Origin: Rhodobacterales bacterium UBA7416
GTDB lineage: Bacteria; Pseudomonadota; Alphaproteobacteria; Rhodobacterales; Rhodobacteraceae
Length of the DNA stretch: 15,634 bases
Assembly: GCA_002469545.1 (NCBI GenBank)
Contig: DKMK01000087.1
Location: forward strand, 1-15,634
Reading direction: 5' to 3'
Each line of letters begins with the position of its first letter. The first letter of the stretch is position 1. The notes under the pieces were generated by a model that did not search any database, was not told where the DNA came from, and saw only the letters and a list, made by a program, of their open reading frames with translations. Below are positions 1 to 6,647 of this stretch, in pieces. A program made the translations under genes and the position numbers.

Positions 1-517
1 CCCAAACGCACAGATGCATCGCCTTTGGTTTGATCCACAACCAAAACATAGTCAGTTGGCAAATCCTCATCATCCAACTCAAAGGCATTGTATTTTGACA
101 ACTGGTTCATTTGCAGCGCGGTAATTCCATCCGTCGCCTTATCCAATTCCGCCTGCGCGACACCAACAGATGCCTGTATTAACGCCGCCAGATCACTGTC
201 TTGCGTTGTGTCGAAAAAGATACCGCGACGATCACAAATCACGCCCAAACTTGGCGCCCCGTCCGCACGGATCGCAAAAAACTGTCTTCGATGGTCAGCA
301 ACGGGATATCACGGCGCGCCGCGACTCTACGCCCCCGCAAAGACGTGCGCTTGCGCCCCCAAACACCAATCATATCAGTATCTTGGCGTGGAATGCCAAA
401 TTTTACATCGAACCCATGCGCTTCTAAAATACGTCGCGCACGACGATAAAAAAGAAGCCCCAGATTAAAGACAAATAACCGTTGTCTCTTATCTGGGGCA
501 TTATTTTTCTTGGCCAT
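1..517 (-). pseudogene. kpsC: KpsC-like capsule polysaccharide Kdo-transferase, frameshifted and cut by the window edge
   Basis: The N-terminus reads like the first domain of KpsC: a start segment RRARRILEAHGFDVKFG, then VWGRK, then LLTIEDSFLRSVRTG. KpsC adds the alternating-linkage Kdo linker on the lipid anchor of group 2 capsules at the inner membrane. The first frame stops at 239-241 after 92 residues. A second frame, open from about 260 down to base 1, continues the same family pattern: GAPSLGVICDRRGIFFDTTQ, then DSDLAALI, LSKYNAF, YVLVVDQTKGDASVRLG. The break lies at a run of four C (plus strand) at 257-260. The start ATG at 515-517 lies 7 nt after the stop of the export lipoprotein gene, so the two were co-transcribed. 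A full KpsC is about 650-700 residues, so most of the gene lies outside. A sequencing error could also explain the break. Confidence 0.8.
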
Positions 518-524
518 GGCCTAT

Positions 525-1646
525 CTATTTAAACCGATTTGCCAGACCGTCGATCGTATTGACTGGTGTCACCAATGTACGGATCAATTTGCTGTACTGT
601 GAATATGGCGCTTCGGTCACGTAAACGATATCGCCATCACGAATTTGGAACTCGTTGGCCAAAAAGATGCCGTTTGGCTGCAACAGGTTAAATACATACA
701 TGATCCGCTTAGATTCCACATAGTTGGGCACATCATAAAAATATGACGCGATGCGTGGGATTTCGTTGCGTAATACAAATACGCCGCGCGGATCACCTGT
801 TGTCGATTTAATACCGCCGTTGCTGGCAATAACATCGAACAACGTCATTTCAGGCTTTGAAAAAGTCTTCAGACCTGTGCCAATTTCGCCGAAAACAGAA
901 TAGCGACGTTTGTCAGCCTCAAGTAAAATGCGATCACCCGGGCGCAAATGAATATCGTTTGCAGGATCAGTCAGCAAATTAGCTAACCAAATCGAACCTG
1001 TCTTTTTACCACGTGTCACTTTCACAATGGTTGTTTCTGGCTCTCCGCGTGTTCCGTTAGCACGCGCCAACATGGACGACAGATGCGTCGAAGACGCGTC
1101 AATTTGGAAAACACCCTGTGCTTGGGCACCAACAATCGTCACCGATGCACCAATACCTGTTGAACGCGCCAATTGAATTTGCGGATCAGGCGTTTGATCA
1201 GCCAAGTTTGTTTCAATGCGGCGACGCACAGTTTCAATTGTGCTGCCTGCTGCTCTGATACGGCCAGCATATGGTACAAAAATGAACCCTGACTGATCGA
1301 CCTGCAAATTATTGATAGACGAAGGTACACCCGCAGTGCCCAGAACACCGGCTTGAACATTTTCGTAAACTGTCAACAACAACTGGTCACCAGATCGTAC
1401 AACATCTGTGTTAATCGAACCTGCACTTCTAAAACTTGGATCGAACGATAATTCTTTGGTGAATTTCGTTTTGGCAATAACATCGCTGTCGATCACAACA
1501 ACCAACGCATCGCCTTTTCTGTCCTGACTACCTGCCAACAATTGTTGTTTACTTGGGCCTGAACGTGGCAATCCGCAACCACTCAGCGCGGCGATAACCA
1601 CGCCGGCAACGGCCATTTTGAAAACTTTACTTGTTGTTAATGTCAT
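525..1646 (-). CDS. Wza/KpsD-like polysaccharide export outer-membrane lipoprotein
   Basis: A 373-residue protein of the polysaccharide export family (Poly_export domain followed by SLBB/soluble ligand-binding repeats). Such proteins form the periplasmic and outer-membrane channel for capsule or exopolysaccharide. Residues 1-23 form a lipoprotein signal with lipobox LSGC and acylated Cys24. The Poly_export segment is visible around residues 85-160 (VRSGDQLLLTVYEN, then VDQSGFIFVPYAGRIRAAG, then TPDPQIQL). Later segments fit SLBB-type beta-grasp domains (LRPGDRILLEA; YSVFGEIGTG; MTLFDVIASNGG; FQIRDGDIVYV). The ATG overlaps the stop of the upstream kpsS-like gene as ATGA (translational coupling), with a GGGGAT Shine-Dalgarno before it, and the kpsC-like gene follows after 7 nt. 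This gene appears intact, unlike both neighbours. Wza and KpsD cannot be told apart here; the Kps neighbours favour a KpsD role. Confidence 0.9.
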   Translation of the reverse strand: MTLTTSKVFKMAVAGVVIAALSGCGLPRSGPSKQQLLAGSQDRKGDALVVVIDSDVIAKTKFTKELSFDPSFRSAGSINTDVVRSGDQLLLTVYENVQAGVLGTAGVPSSINNLQVDQSGFIFVPYAGRIRAAGSTIETVRRRIETNLADQTPDPQIQLARSTGIGASVTIVGAQAQGVFQIDASSTHLSSMLARANGTRGEPETTIVKVTRGKKTGSIWLANLLTDPANDIHLRPGDRILLEADKRRYSVFGEIGTGLKTFSKPEMTLFDVIASNGGIKSTTGDPRGVFVLRNEIPRIASYFYDVPNYVESKRIMYVFNLLQPNGIFLANEFQIRDGDIVYVTEAPYSQYSKLIRTLVTPVNTIDGLANRFK

Positions 1647-2371
1647 AAACCGATCCCCATGGGTATTTTAAGGCGCACTTTTACCCAATTCGGCGCAGAT
1701 TTCCAGTACCGCTTTGTATCATACGCACGTTTAAACGATCGCCACGGCATCATGAACAAACGCTTTGCATGTGATGTGAACTCTTGGCGAATAGATGCGG
1801 CGCGGTGTGTTTTGTAATTGGGATATCCGCGATTGCGAAACAAAACATGCCAATGATACCAAGCGCCATATAATACATGATTGCGCAACTCGCCCCAACG
1901 CGCAGGCGCTTCGGGTTGTTCTTCGTCAATCTTCGTCAAGGCCGCACGCATTTCAACGATAGGCATATCCATCATGCGTGAATTTCCATTCACCCCACCG
2001 CGTTCATAGGTCACCCAATAAGGGCGCAAATATCCCTCTTCAAAACAATGAACAGTAATGCCCTTGCTTTTGGCTAATTTGATTGCACTGCTGTGAAAGA
2101 AACGTGCATCACCATAAATAACGATGTCCGTTATATCGTCGTCCAACTTGGCTGCAATAAATTCAATCCATTGCTCGCTCGGATTTAAAAACGCCGTGAA
2201 TGTTGCTGGTTCCCGCCAGAAAAACTCGTCACCCTTATTAAACCCAATCTTTTCAACCAACGCGCCCGAAGCACGCAAAATACGCGATAGCTCGTAAAAA
2301 AACGGCCCGTGGGGTCCCTGTAAAAACAGAAACTTACGTTGCCCGCTTGGTAAAACCGGAATTTTTTTCAT
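1643..2371 (-). CDS. kpsS: KpsS-like capsule Kdo-transferase, C-terminally truncated
   Basis: The N-terminal half matches KpsS, which starts the Kdo linker on phosphatidylglycerol for group 2 capsules: FLFLQGPHGPFFYELSRIL, IGFNKGDEFFW, VIYGDARFFHSSAIKLAKSKG and VHCFEEGYLRPYWVTYERGG. The protein is 242 residues, whereas E. coli KpsS is about 390. The conserved C-terminal half, with a segment of the type LAVLQVYNDSQIRNHS, is absent. After roughly residue 217 the reading frame gives about 25 residues and then a TGA that overlaps the next ATG. No other frame restores the missing half, because the next gene occupies that DNA. I chose the ATG at 2369-2371 because GAGGGG lies just upstream of it; an upstream in-frame ATG at 2389 would add six residues (MIIEGN) but has no Shine-Dalgarno. 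Likely non-functional, or a shortened variant. Confidence 0.82.
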   Translation of the reverse strand: MKKIPVLPSGQRKFLFLQGPHGPFFYELSRILRASGALVEKIGFNKGDEFFWREPATFTAFLNPSEQWIEFIAAKLDDDITDIVIYGDARFFHSSAIKLAKSKGITVHCFEEGYLRPYWVTYERGGVNGNSRMMDMPIVEMRAALTKIDEEQPEAPARWGELRNHVLYGAWYHWHVLFRNRGYPNYKTHRAASIRQEFTSHAKRLFMMPWRSFKRAYDTKRYWKSAPNWVKVRLKIPMGIGL

Positions 2372-2554
2372 ATTCCCCTCAATGATCAACGACGGCAGTG
2401 TTCCCGCACTACAACCAACGACTTAACGCGATCATAACTTTCTATACTTTTAAATATGTCGAAATGCTAACATATCAACTATACTTCTTCTACTACGGTG
2501 TGATAAATTCCGACGAAATACAATCTGATTAAAATTTACACCAAAGGACACATC
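2372..2554. promoter_or_regulatory. Divergent intergenic region between kpsS-like and ribE
   Basis: AT-rich spacer that must hold the promoters for the minus-strand capsule block and the plus-strand rib-nusB operon. Visible elements are an inverted repeat ATATGT-N10-ACATAT (2454-2475) and two direct copies of CTATACTT (2442-2449 and 2479-2486), 37 bp apart. I see no conserved FMN riboswitch core. The ribE start is preceded by AAAGGA about 6 nt upstream. No sigma-70 -35/-10 pair is good enough to call. Confidence 0.4.
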
Positions 2555-3175
2555 ATGTTCACAGGGATCATAACCGACGTTGGCGAAATCGCACAACTGG
2601 AACAAACGGGCGATCTACGCGCACGTATTCTGACGTCTTATGACACAGATACTGTCGACATTGGCGCATCGATTGCCTGCAACGGTGTATGTCTGACGGT
2701 CATCACCAAGGGTCGCGAAAATGGACGCGATTGGTTCGACGTTGAAATATCCGCTGAATCCGTTTCCAAAACCAATATTTCAGCAGGCCGCAAAGCCTGG
2801 GCACTGGGCACACGGGTAAACTTGGAACGCGCCTTGAAACTGGGCGACGAATTGGGCGGCCATATCGTATCAGGCCACGTTGATGGCGTTGCAATCATTA
2901 CAGACATCAAATCTGTGGGCGACAGCACCGTTGTTACGTTCGCCGTGCCCCATAAATTGTCGGGTTTTATCGCACAAAAGGGATCGGTCACACTGGATGG
3001 CACATCCCTTACGGTAAACGACGTTTCGGGCGATACTTTCAACGTAAACCTTATTCCGCACACCAAAGACAACACAACTTGGGCAGATATTGCCGTCGAT
3101 GACAAAATAAATCTGGAGATTGACACGCTGGCACGTTATGTGGCGCGTCTAGCAGACGTGCGTCGCGCGTCTTAA
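2555..3175 (+). CDS. ribE: Riboflavin synthase, alpha subunit
   Basis: Catalyses dismutation of two 6,7-dimethyl-8-ribityllumazine molecules to riboflavin plus the pyrimidinedione precursor, the last step of riboflavin synthesis (cytosolic trimer). The 206-residue length is normal. It begins with the invariant MFTGII and shows the two internally repeated lumazine-binding barrels: GASIACNGVCLTV (residues about 37-49, including Cys46) matched by GSVTLDGTSLTV (about 143-154). SGHVDG at 106-111 separates the barrels, and EIDTLARYV lies near the C-terminus. Start ATG follows AAAGGA. The next gene begins 12 nt downstream, and the set ribE-ribH-nusB forms one operon. ribD and ribB/ribBA, frequent partners in related genomes, are not in this window. 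Confidence 0.97.
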   Translation: MFTGIITDVGEIAQLEQTGDLRARILTSYDTDTVDIGASIACNGVCLTVITKGRENGRDWFDVEISAESVSKTNISAGRKAWALGTRVNLERALKLGDELGGHIVSGHVDGVAIITDIKSVGDSTVVTFAVPHKLSGFIAQKGSVTLDGTSLTVNDVSGDTFNVNLIPHTKDNTTWADIAVDDKINLEIDTLARYVARLADVRRAS

Positions 3176-3187
3176 ATAGGAAAACTT

Positions 3188-3736
3188 ATGCTTTCAGCTT
3201 CTCGCAAATCTAAAGACCTGCCAGAGATTATTGGTTCCAAACCAAAGATCGCGGTCATTTCGGCGCGCTATCACCCCAGCGTTGCCGACAGGTTAACCAA
3301 AGGCGCGTCTGCCGTATTAAACAACGGCGACTTCCCTTTTGAAGTGTTCGACGTTTCCGGCGTTCTCGATCTGCCTATCGCTTTGAAAATGGTAATCAAC
3401 TCTGGACGTTTTGATGCCTATGTTTTGCTTGGCTCCGTCCAAAACGATACAGATGGACAAGCCGCCCAAGTTATTTATGCAGAAACATTGCGCGGTATCG
3501 GATCAATCGGCGCACTGGGCTATCCACTGGGCAGCGCGATCCTTTGTGCATCAACCAACAAACAATTGGCAAAAATGGCCAGCCCTCGCAAAGAAAACTG
3601 TGGCGGTGCCGCAGCAAGGGCCGCGTTGGAACTCATCGCCTTGTCGCGCAACCTTTCAAACGTTTCGAAAAACATCGGCTTCAAACCCGCTTCTGAATTC
3701 ATTCATATGGCGGGCGACCCGCAGAAAATCACATGA
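3188..3736 (+). CDS. ribH: Lumazine synthase (RibH) homologue lacking catalytic residues
   Basis: The position (between ribE and nusB) and the fold pattern identify the 6,7-dimethyl-8-ribityllumazine synthase family. KIAVISARYHPSVADRL opens the domain, FDVSGVLDLPIAL replaces the family VPGAxExP, GRFDAYVLLGSV replaces YDAxVALGCV, and ENCGGAAARAALELIAL replaces NKGxEAAxAAL. However, the GxVIRGETxH segment is changed to NDTDGQ (residues 86-91), so the catalytic His is Gln91. The phosphate-binding Arg aligns with Met130, and the Lys of NKG aligns with Cys138. At 182 residues it is longer than typical (about 155) because of a C-terminal tail of about 25 residues. Start ATG follows AGGAAAA; the stop overlaps the nusB start as ATGA. 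It may be a structural or regulatory paralogue rather than an enzyme. A functional ribH elsewhere in the genome would be needed. Confidence 0.85.
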   Translation: MLSASRKSKDLPEIIGSKPKIAVISARYHPSVADRLTKGASAVLNNGDFPFEVFDVSGVLDLPIALKMVINSGRFDAYVLLGSVQNDTDGQAAQVIYAETLRGIGSIGALGYPLGSAILCASTNKQLAKMASPRKENCGGAAARAALELIALSRNLSNVSKNIGFKPASEFIHMAGDPQKIT

Positions 3737-4191
3737 CATCAAAAAAACAAATGAAATCTGCAGCGCGTTTATACGCCGTGCAGGCCCTGTTCCAAATGGA
3801 AGCCTCTGATCAAACATTGGATTCTGTGCGTCAACAATTCGTCGACCACCGTTTTGGCGCCATCCTTGAAGGTGACACATACGCCGAAGGTAACGTTGAT
3901 CTGTTCGACGAAATCCTGACCCAAGCAGTCAGCCAACAAGCATTGATCGATCAAATGACCGACCGTGCCTTGGTTGCGAAATGGCCAATTGATCGCATTG
4001 ATCCAACCGTGCGTGCAATTTTTCGTGCCGCTGGCGCAGAACTCGTAATTGGCGACACACCACCCAAAGTTGCCATCGTTGAATACGTCGACGTTTCAAA
4101 AGCATTCTTCCCAGAAGGGAACGAAAGCCGCTTTGTAAATGCCGTGCTTGATCACATGGCCCGCGAAGCGCACCCAGAAAAGTTCGCATAA
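3733..4191 (+). CDS. nusB: Transcription antitermination factor NusB
   Basis: NusB pairs with NusE (ribosomal protein S10) and binds boxA RNA in the antitermination complex that keeps RNA polymerase processive on rRNA operons. The 152-residue all-helical protein shows the N-terminal SAARLYAVQALFQME and the C-terminal VEYVDVSKAFFPEGNESRFV followed by NAVLDHMARE, both family hallmarks. The central DRIDPTVRAIFRAAGAEL is the usual helix before the conserved EYVD segment. The start overlaps the ribH stop (ATGA), and coupling with riboflavin genes is widespread in proteobacteria. Nothing looks unusual. A strong hairpin follows 15 nt after the stop. Confidence 0.96.
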   Translation: MTSKKQMKSAARLYAVQALFQMEASDQTLDSVRQQFVDHRFGAILEGDTYAEGNVDLFDEILTQAVSQQALIDQMTDRALVAKWPIDRIDPTVRAIFRAAGAELVIGDTPPKVAIVEYVDVSKAFFPEGNESRFVNAVLDHMAREAHPEKFA

Positions 4192-4206
4192 TTGTGATGT
4201 GATTAA

Positions 4207-4230
4207 TCCCACCTTAGTTGTAAGGTGGGA
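4207..4230 (+). terminator. Strong hairpin after nusB (no U-tract)
   Basis: Perfect 10-bp stem TCCCACCTTA (4207-4216) with TAAGGTGGGA (4221-4230) and a GTTG loop, 15 nt beyond the nusB stop. No T-run follows, so it is not a textbook intrinsic terminator. It could be an attenuated terminator, a transcript 3'-end stabiliser, or a leader element for the next gene, 30 nt downstream. Confidence 0.6.
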
Positions 4231-4259
4231 CAGACCCAATTTCTGGGAATGGCTACACT

Positions 4260-4820
4260 ATGCGGTTTTTATTTAGTCTTTTTTTCGTCATCATTGCATC
4301 CGCCGCCACTGCTGCGCCGATTAAATACGATGTAAACAAAGACACCTCAGACGTTGGTTTTATCTACACATTTGGTGGCAAAGACATCAAAGGCGCATTT
4401 AACGATTTTGACATCGACGTCGCAATTGATTTCAAATCGCTCAAAAACAGCACAGTTTCGGTATCCTTAAAAACCCAAACAGCCTCAGGCGGTTTCATTT
4501 TTGGCACCCAAGCCATGCGTTCAAAAAAGATCTTAAGCGCCAAAGCGTTTCCTGAAATCACGTTTCTATCAAAATCGGTAACGGGCCGTGGTGATACGGC
4601 GCAAATATTGGGCGACATCACGGTACGTGGAATTACAAAACCACTGACACTGACCGCACAATTATTTCGCCCAAAGGGCAGTGACATAAACGAACGTGAC
4701 AATTTGATAATGAAAATCACGGGCACATTGGATCGTTTTGATTTTGGCGCAAATGGTTACGCCAAAGAGGTTGCACCAGACTTGAAAATCAACATTGAGG
4801 CGTTCATTAAGAAACAATGA
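4260..4820 (+). CDS. YceI-family periplasmic lipid-binding protein
   Basis: Secreted YceI-domain protein of 186 residues. YceI proteins are lipocalin-like beta-barrels that bind polyisoprenoid or amphiphilic ligands in the periplasm. Residues 1-18 or 1-19 are a Sec signal (basic start, hydrophobic FSLFFVIIASA, AxA-type site before PIKYDV). The mature part shows the family pattern: DTSDVGFIYTFGGKDIKGAF, then the strand SVSVSL-like core, FGTQAMRSKKILSAKAFPEITF, GDITVRGITKPLTLTAQL, and a final FDFGANGYAKEVAPDLKINIEA. The last codon overlaps the cytochrome b561 start (ATGA), a pairing also known from the yceJ-yceI locus of E. coli, which suggests a linked quinone/electron-transfer role. No strong Shine-Dalgarno is seen. 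Confidence 0.93.
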   Translation: MRFLFSLFFVIIASAATAAPIKYDVNKDTSDVGFIYTFGGKDIKGAFNDFDIDVAIDFKSLKNSTVSVSLKTQTASGGFIFGTQAMRSKKILSAKAFPEITFLSKSVTGRGDTAQILGDITVRGITKPLTLTAQLFRPKGSDINERDNLIMKITGTLDRFDFGANGYAKEVAPDLKINIEAFIKKQ

Positions 4821-5353
4821 GTTTACGAAATACACAGACCCGCTTTGGCCTTATTACCAAATCCCTGCATTGGATCATCGCAATTGGATTATGGGCCCTC
4901 TTTTTCTTTGGGAAATACATCTCGAACCTTGAACTTGGGCCAGATAACTTTCACCTAATCCCCCGCCACAAAGCGTTCGGAATTCTTATGCTCGGATTGA
5001 TAACGATCCGTATTCTGTGGCGCACAACAAACCCGCCACCAACCGCCCTGCCCGCCAAACCGTTTGAGCACCTAATCGCCAAACTCGTACACGTGGCACT
5101 CTACATCTTGATGCTCGCCACGCCTTTGTTCGGCTGGATTGGCGCATCGGCCACTGGCTTCTCAATCCCATTCTTCGGCCTCTTCGACATCCCCCTGATC
5201 TGGGGCGAAGACGAAGCGGTCGCTGACCTGCTGCTATCTCTTCATGGTTATTCAGCAATGGCCATGATGGCACTGGCACTGTTACACATCGCCGCCGCAC
5301 TCTATCGCCATTTCATCAAACGCGATGAAACCCTGCGCCGCATGATCCGTTAA
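4817..5353 (+). CDS. Cytochrome b561 family membrane protein
   Basis: A 178-residue four-helix inner-membrane dihaem cytochrome b561 of the CybB/YceJ type, which moves electrons between quinol and periplasmic or cytoplasmic partners. Membrane segments lie at about residues 20-37, 52-68, 90-110 and 140-160. Likely haem ligands are His18 (in SLHW), His51 (in RHKAFG), His143 (in LHGYSA) and His157 (in LLHIAAALYRHF), matching the spacing in the family; His92 in LVHVALY is also conserved in the family. Translation is coupled to the YceI gene by a 4-nt overlap, so the two probably act together. The gene ends head-on with the minus-strand secreted protein gene, with a hairpin in the 37-nt gap. Confidence 0.93.
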   Translation: MSLRNTQTRFGLITKSLHWIIAIGLWALFFFGKYISNLELGPDNFHLIPRHKAFGILMLGLITIRILWRTTNPPPTALPAKPFEHLIAKLVHVALYILMLATPLFGWIGASATGFSIPFFGLFDIPLIWGEDEAVADLLLSLHGYSAMAMMALALLHIAAALYRHFIKRDETLRRMIR

Positions 5354-5358
5354 CGATC

Positions 5359-5381
5359 GGGGCACCCAAATCGGATGCCCC
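5359..5381. terminator. Hairpin between convergent genes
   Basis: GGGGCA (5359-5364) pairs with TGCCCC (5376-5381), extended by CC/GG after one mismatch, in the gap between the cytochrome b561 stop and the stop of the secreted protein gene. It has no T-run on either side, so a role as a bidirectional terminator is inferred from position. Confidence 0.5.
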
Positions 5382-5390
5382 AAATATGAT

Positions 5391-6647
5391 TTACTTGGTG
5401 ATTGGATAACCCCAACACTTCTTCGTTACACCTGGAACAGGATCGTGGCCAAACGCGCCGTTACTACATCCGATGGTCGTATCGGCGACCTTGGAAATGC
5501 TATTGCCAGGGACACCGTAAAACACACGGTAGCGTCCGTTGACTGAAAACGTGCACTCCGCACCCTCCACAGCACAGTCCGACGAATTCAACGCACCTTG
5601 ACAGGACTGATCAATATCTGGACTTCCTGGCCCATATGCAGGGCTAAAGTTGCTGTCTGAACACCCGCGATAACCTGTGGGGACAGCGATGACGGTGCCA
5701 TCTGTCATTGTTGTGTATACAATGAATTCCCAAACGCTAAGGACACCATAGCTGTTACGAACACCCGGTGAATATTCCAATTTCACCTTCGTTGATTTGA
5801 CCGAACCCTTCGTTATATCTGTTGATACACTGTGCGACACTGATGTGGTCGTTTCTTTTGACATCTTGGCACCTGCGGAAAATCCGTTTGATGCAAGACC
5901 AACTGAAATCTCCTTCTTTAACGTGGTCGATGAACTATTGGTCAATGTCTCACCTGTTTTAACCGACAGGCTGACCGTGTGCGTTTCTTCGCTGTCACAA
6001 TTATCATTGCGACAAACGTTTTCCCATTTCCCAATTGCGCTTTGGAATATCAATTTACGTCCATCTGTAATCGATGTTGGCGTAAAAGAGTGAACCATTT
6101 TTGATGTCGTAAAATCATCGCCCCAACATCTTTGGTTTGGCGCTACAAAACGTGCGGTTGTTTGTAAGACACCGTCCTTAAGTTTTTGAATATACAATTC
6201 GTTTGCACACAGATCATTAAAGCCGACCAATGCCGTATCAATATGTGTTTTATTTGTCAGTGGGAAATTATCAATATGCTTTTCGCCAGGCACGCCTAAT
6301 GGAAACACCTTGCAATTATAACCAACCTTTAAGCTTTTTTGAACTGGCACAAAAATAATGTCCAAGTCAGCACTAGATGGGAAATTCAACCCAAGGGTCA
6401 CATCACCCGTCTTCACGCCAAGTTTCTGCCAAGATTTTGGGCTTTTGGCATTTTCGGCTGGTGCATCTTTGCGGACCACAATCGCAAACCCGCTATCGCT
6501 GTCAAAATTATGCCCTTGCGGAATATGCAGGCACACACGTGCCTCCCATTTTTCCGCCTGCGCTGTTGTCGGTGAAATCACCGTGGCCATCAAGCCCAGC
6601 ATCATAACCACCCCTGCCTTGGGTGCCATTAAAAATAATCGCTTCAT
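5391..6647 (-). CDS. Secreted Cys-rich protein with aerolysin/ETX-MTX2-like segment
   Basis: A 418-residue exported protein with no family I can name for certain. Residues 1-31 are a Sec signal ending PTTAQA before EKWEARVC. The mature protein has 12 cysteines (39, 112, 147, 174, 212, 217, 329, 349, 358, 365, 394, 411), an even number that suggests disulfides. Residues about 221-318 are Ser/Thr-rich with strand-like alternation (THTVSLSVKTGETLTNSSS, ISVGLASNGFSAGAKMSKE, TTTSVSHSVSTD, VKLEYSPG), which resembles the membrane-insertion region of aerolysin-fold pore formers. Residues 361-412 form a separate module: EGAECTF, VFYG, CSNGAFGHDP, GVTKKCW. Start ATG follows GAGGGACGGA. Pore formation is an inference; an adhesin or carbohydrate-binding role is possible. 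Confidence 0.75.
   Translation of the reverse strand: MKRLFLMAPKAGVVMMLGLMATVISPTTAQAEKWEARVCLHIPQGHNFDSDSGFAIVVRKDAPAENAKSPKSWQKLGVKTGDVTLGLNFPSSADLDIIFVPVQKSLKVGYNCKVFPLGVPGEKHIDNFPLTNKTHIDTALVGFNDLCANELYIQKLKDGVLQTTARFVAPNQRCWGDDFTTSKMVHSFTPTSITDGRKLIFQSAIGKWENVCRNDNCDSEETHTVSLSVKTGETLTNSSSTTLKKEISVGLASNGFSAGAKMSKETTTSVSHSVSTDITKGSVKSTKVKLEYSPGVRNSYGVLSVWEFIVYTTMTDGTVIAVPTGYRGCSDSNFSPAYGPGSPDIDQSCQGALNSSDCAVEGAECTFSVNGRYRVFYGVPGNSISKVADTTIGCSNGAFGHDPVPGVTKKCWGYPITK

Noticed and set aside
88..468. Plus-strand open frame of 126 codons at the window start
   Set aside because: It lies antisense to the KpsC-like gene, whose two minus-strand frames show clear family motifs; its protein has no recognisable pattern.
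2390..2554. FMN riboswitch upstream of ribE
   Set aside because: The conserved core segments of the FMN aptamer could not be found in this spacer.
2638..3126. Minus-strand open frame of 162 codons opposite ribE
   Set aside because: It is a shadow of the strongly supported riboflavin synthase gene, with no ribosome site or protein pattern.
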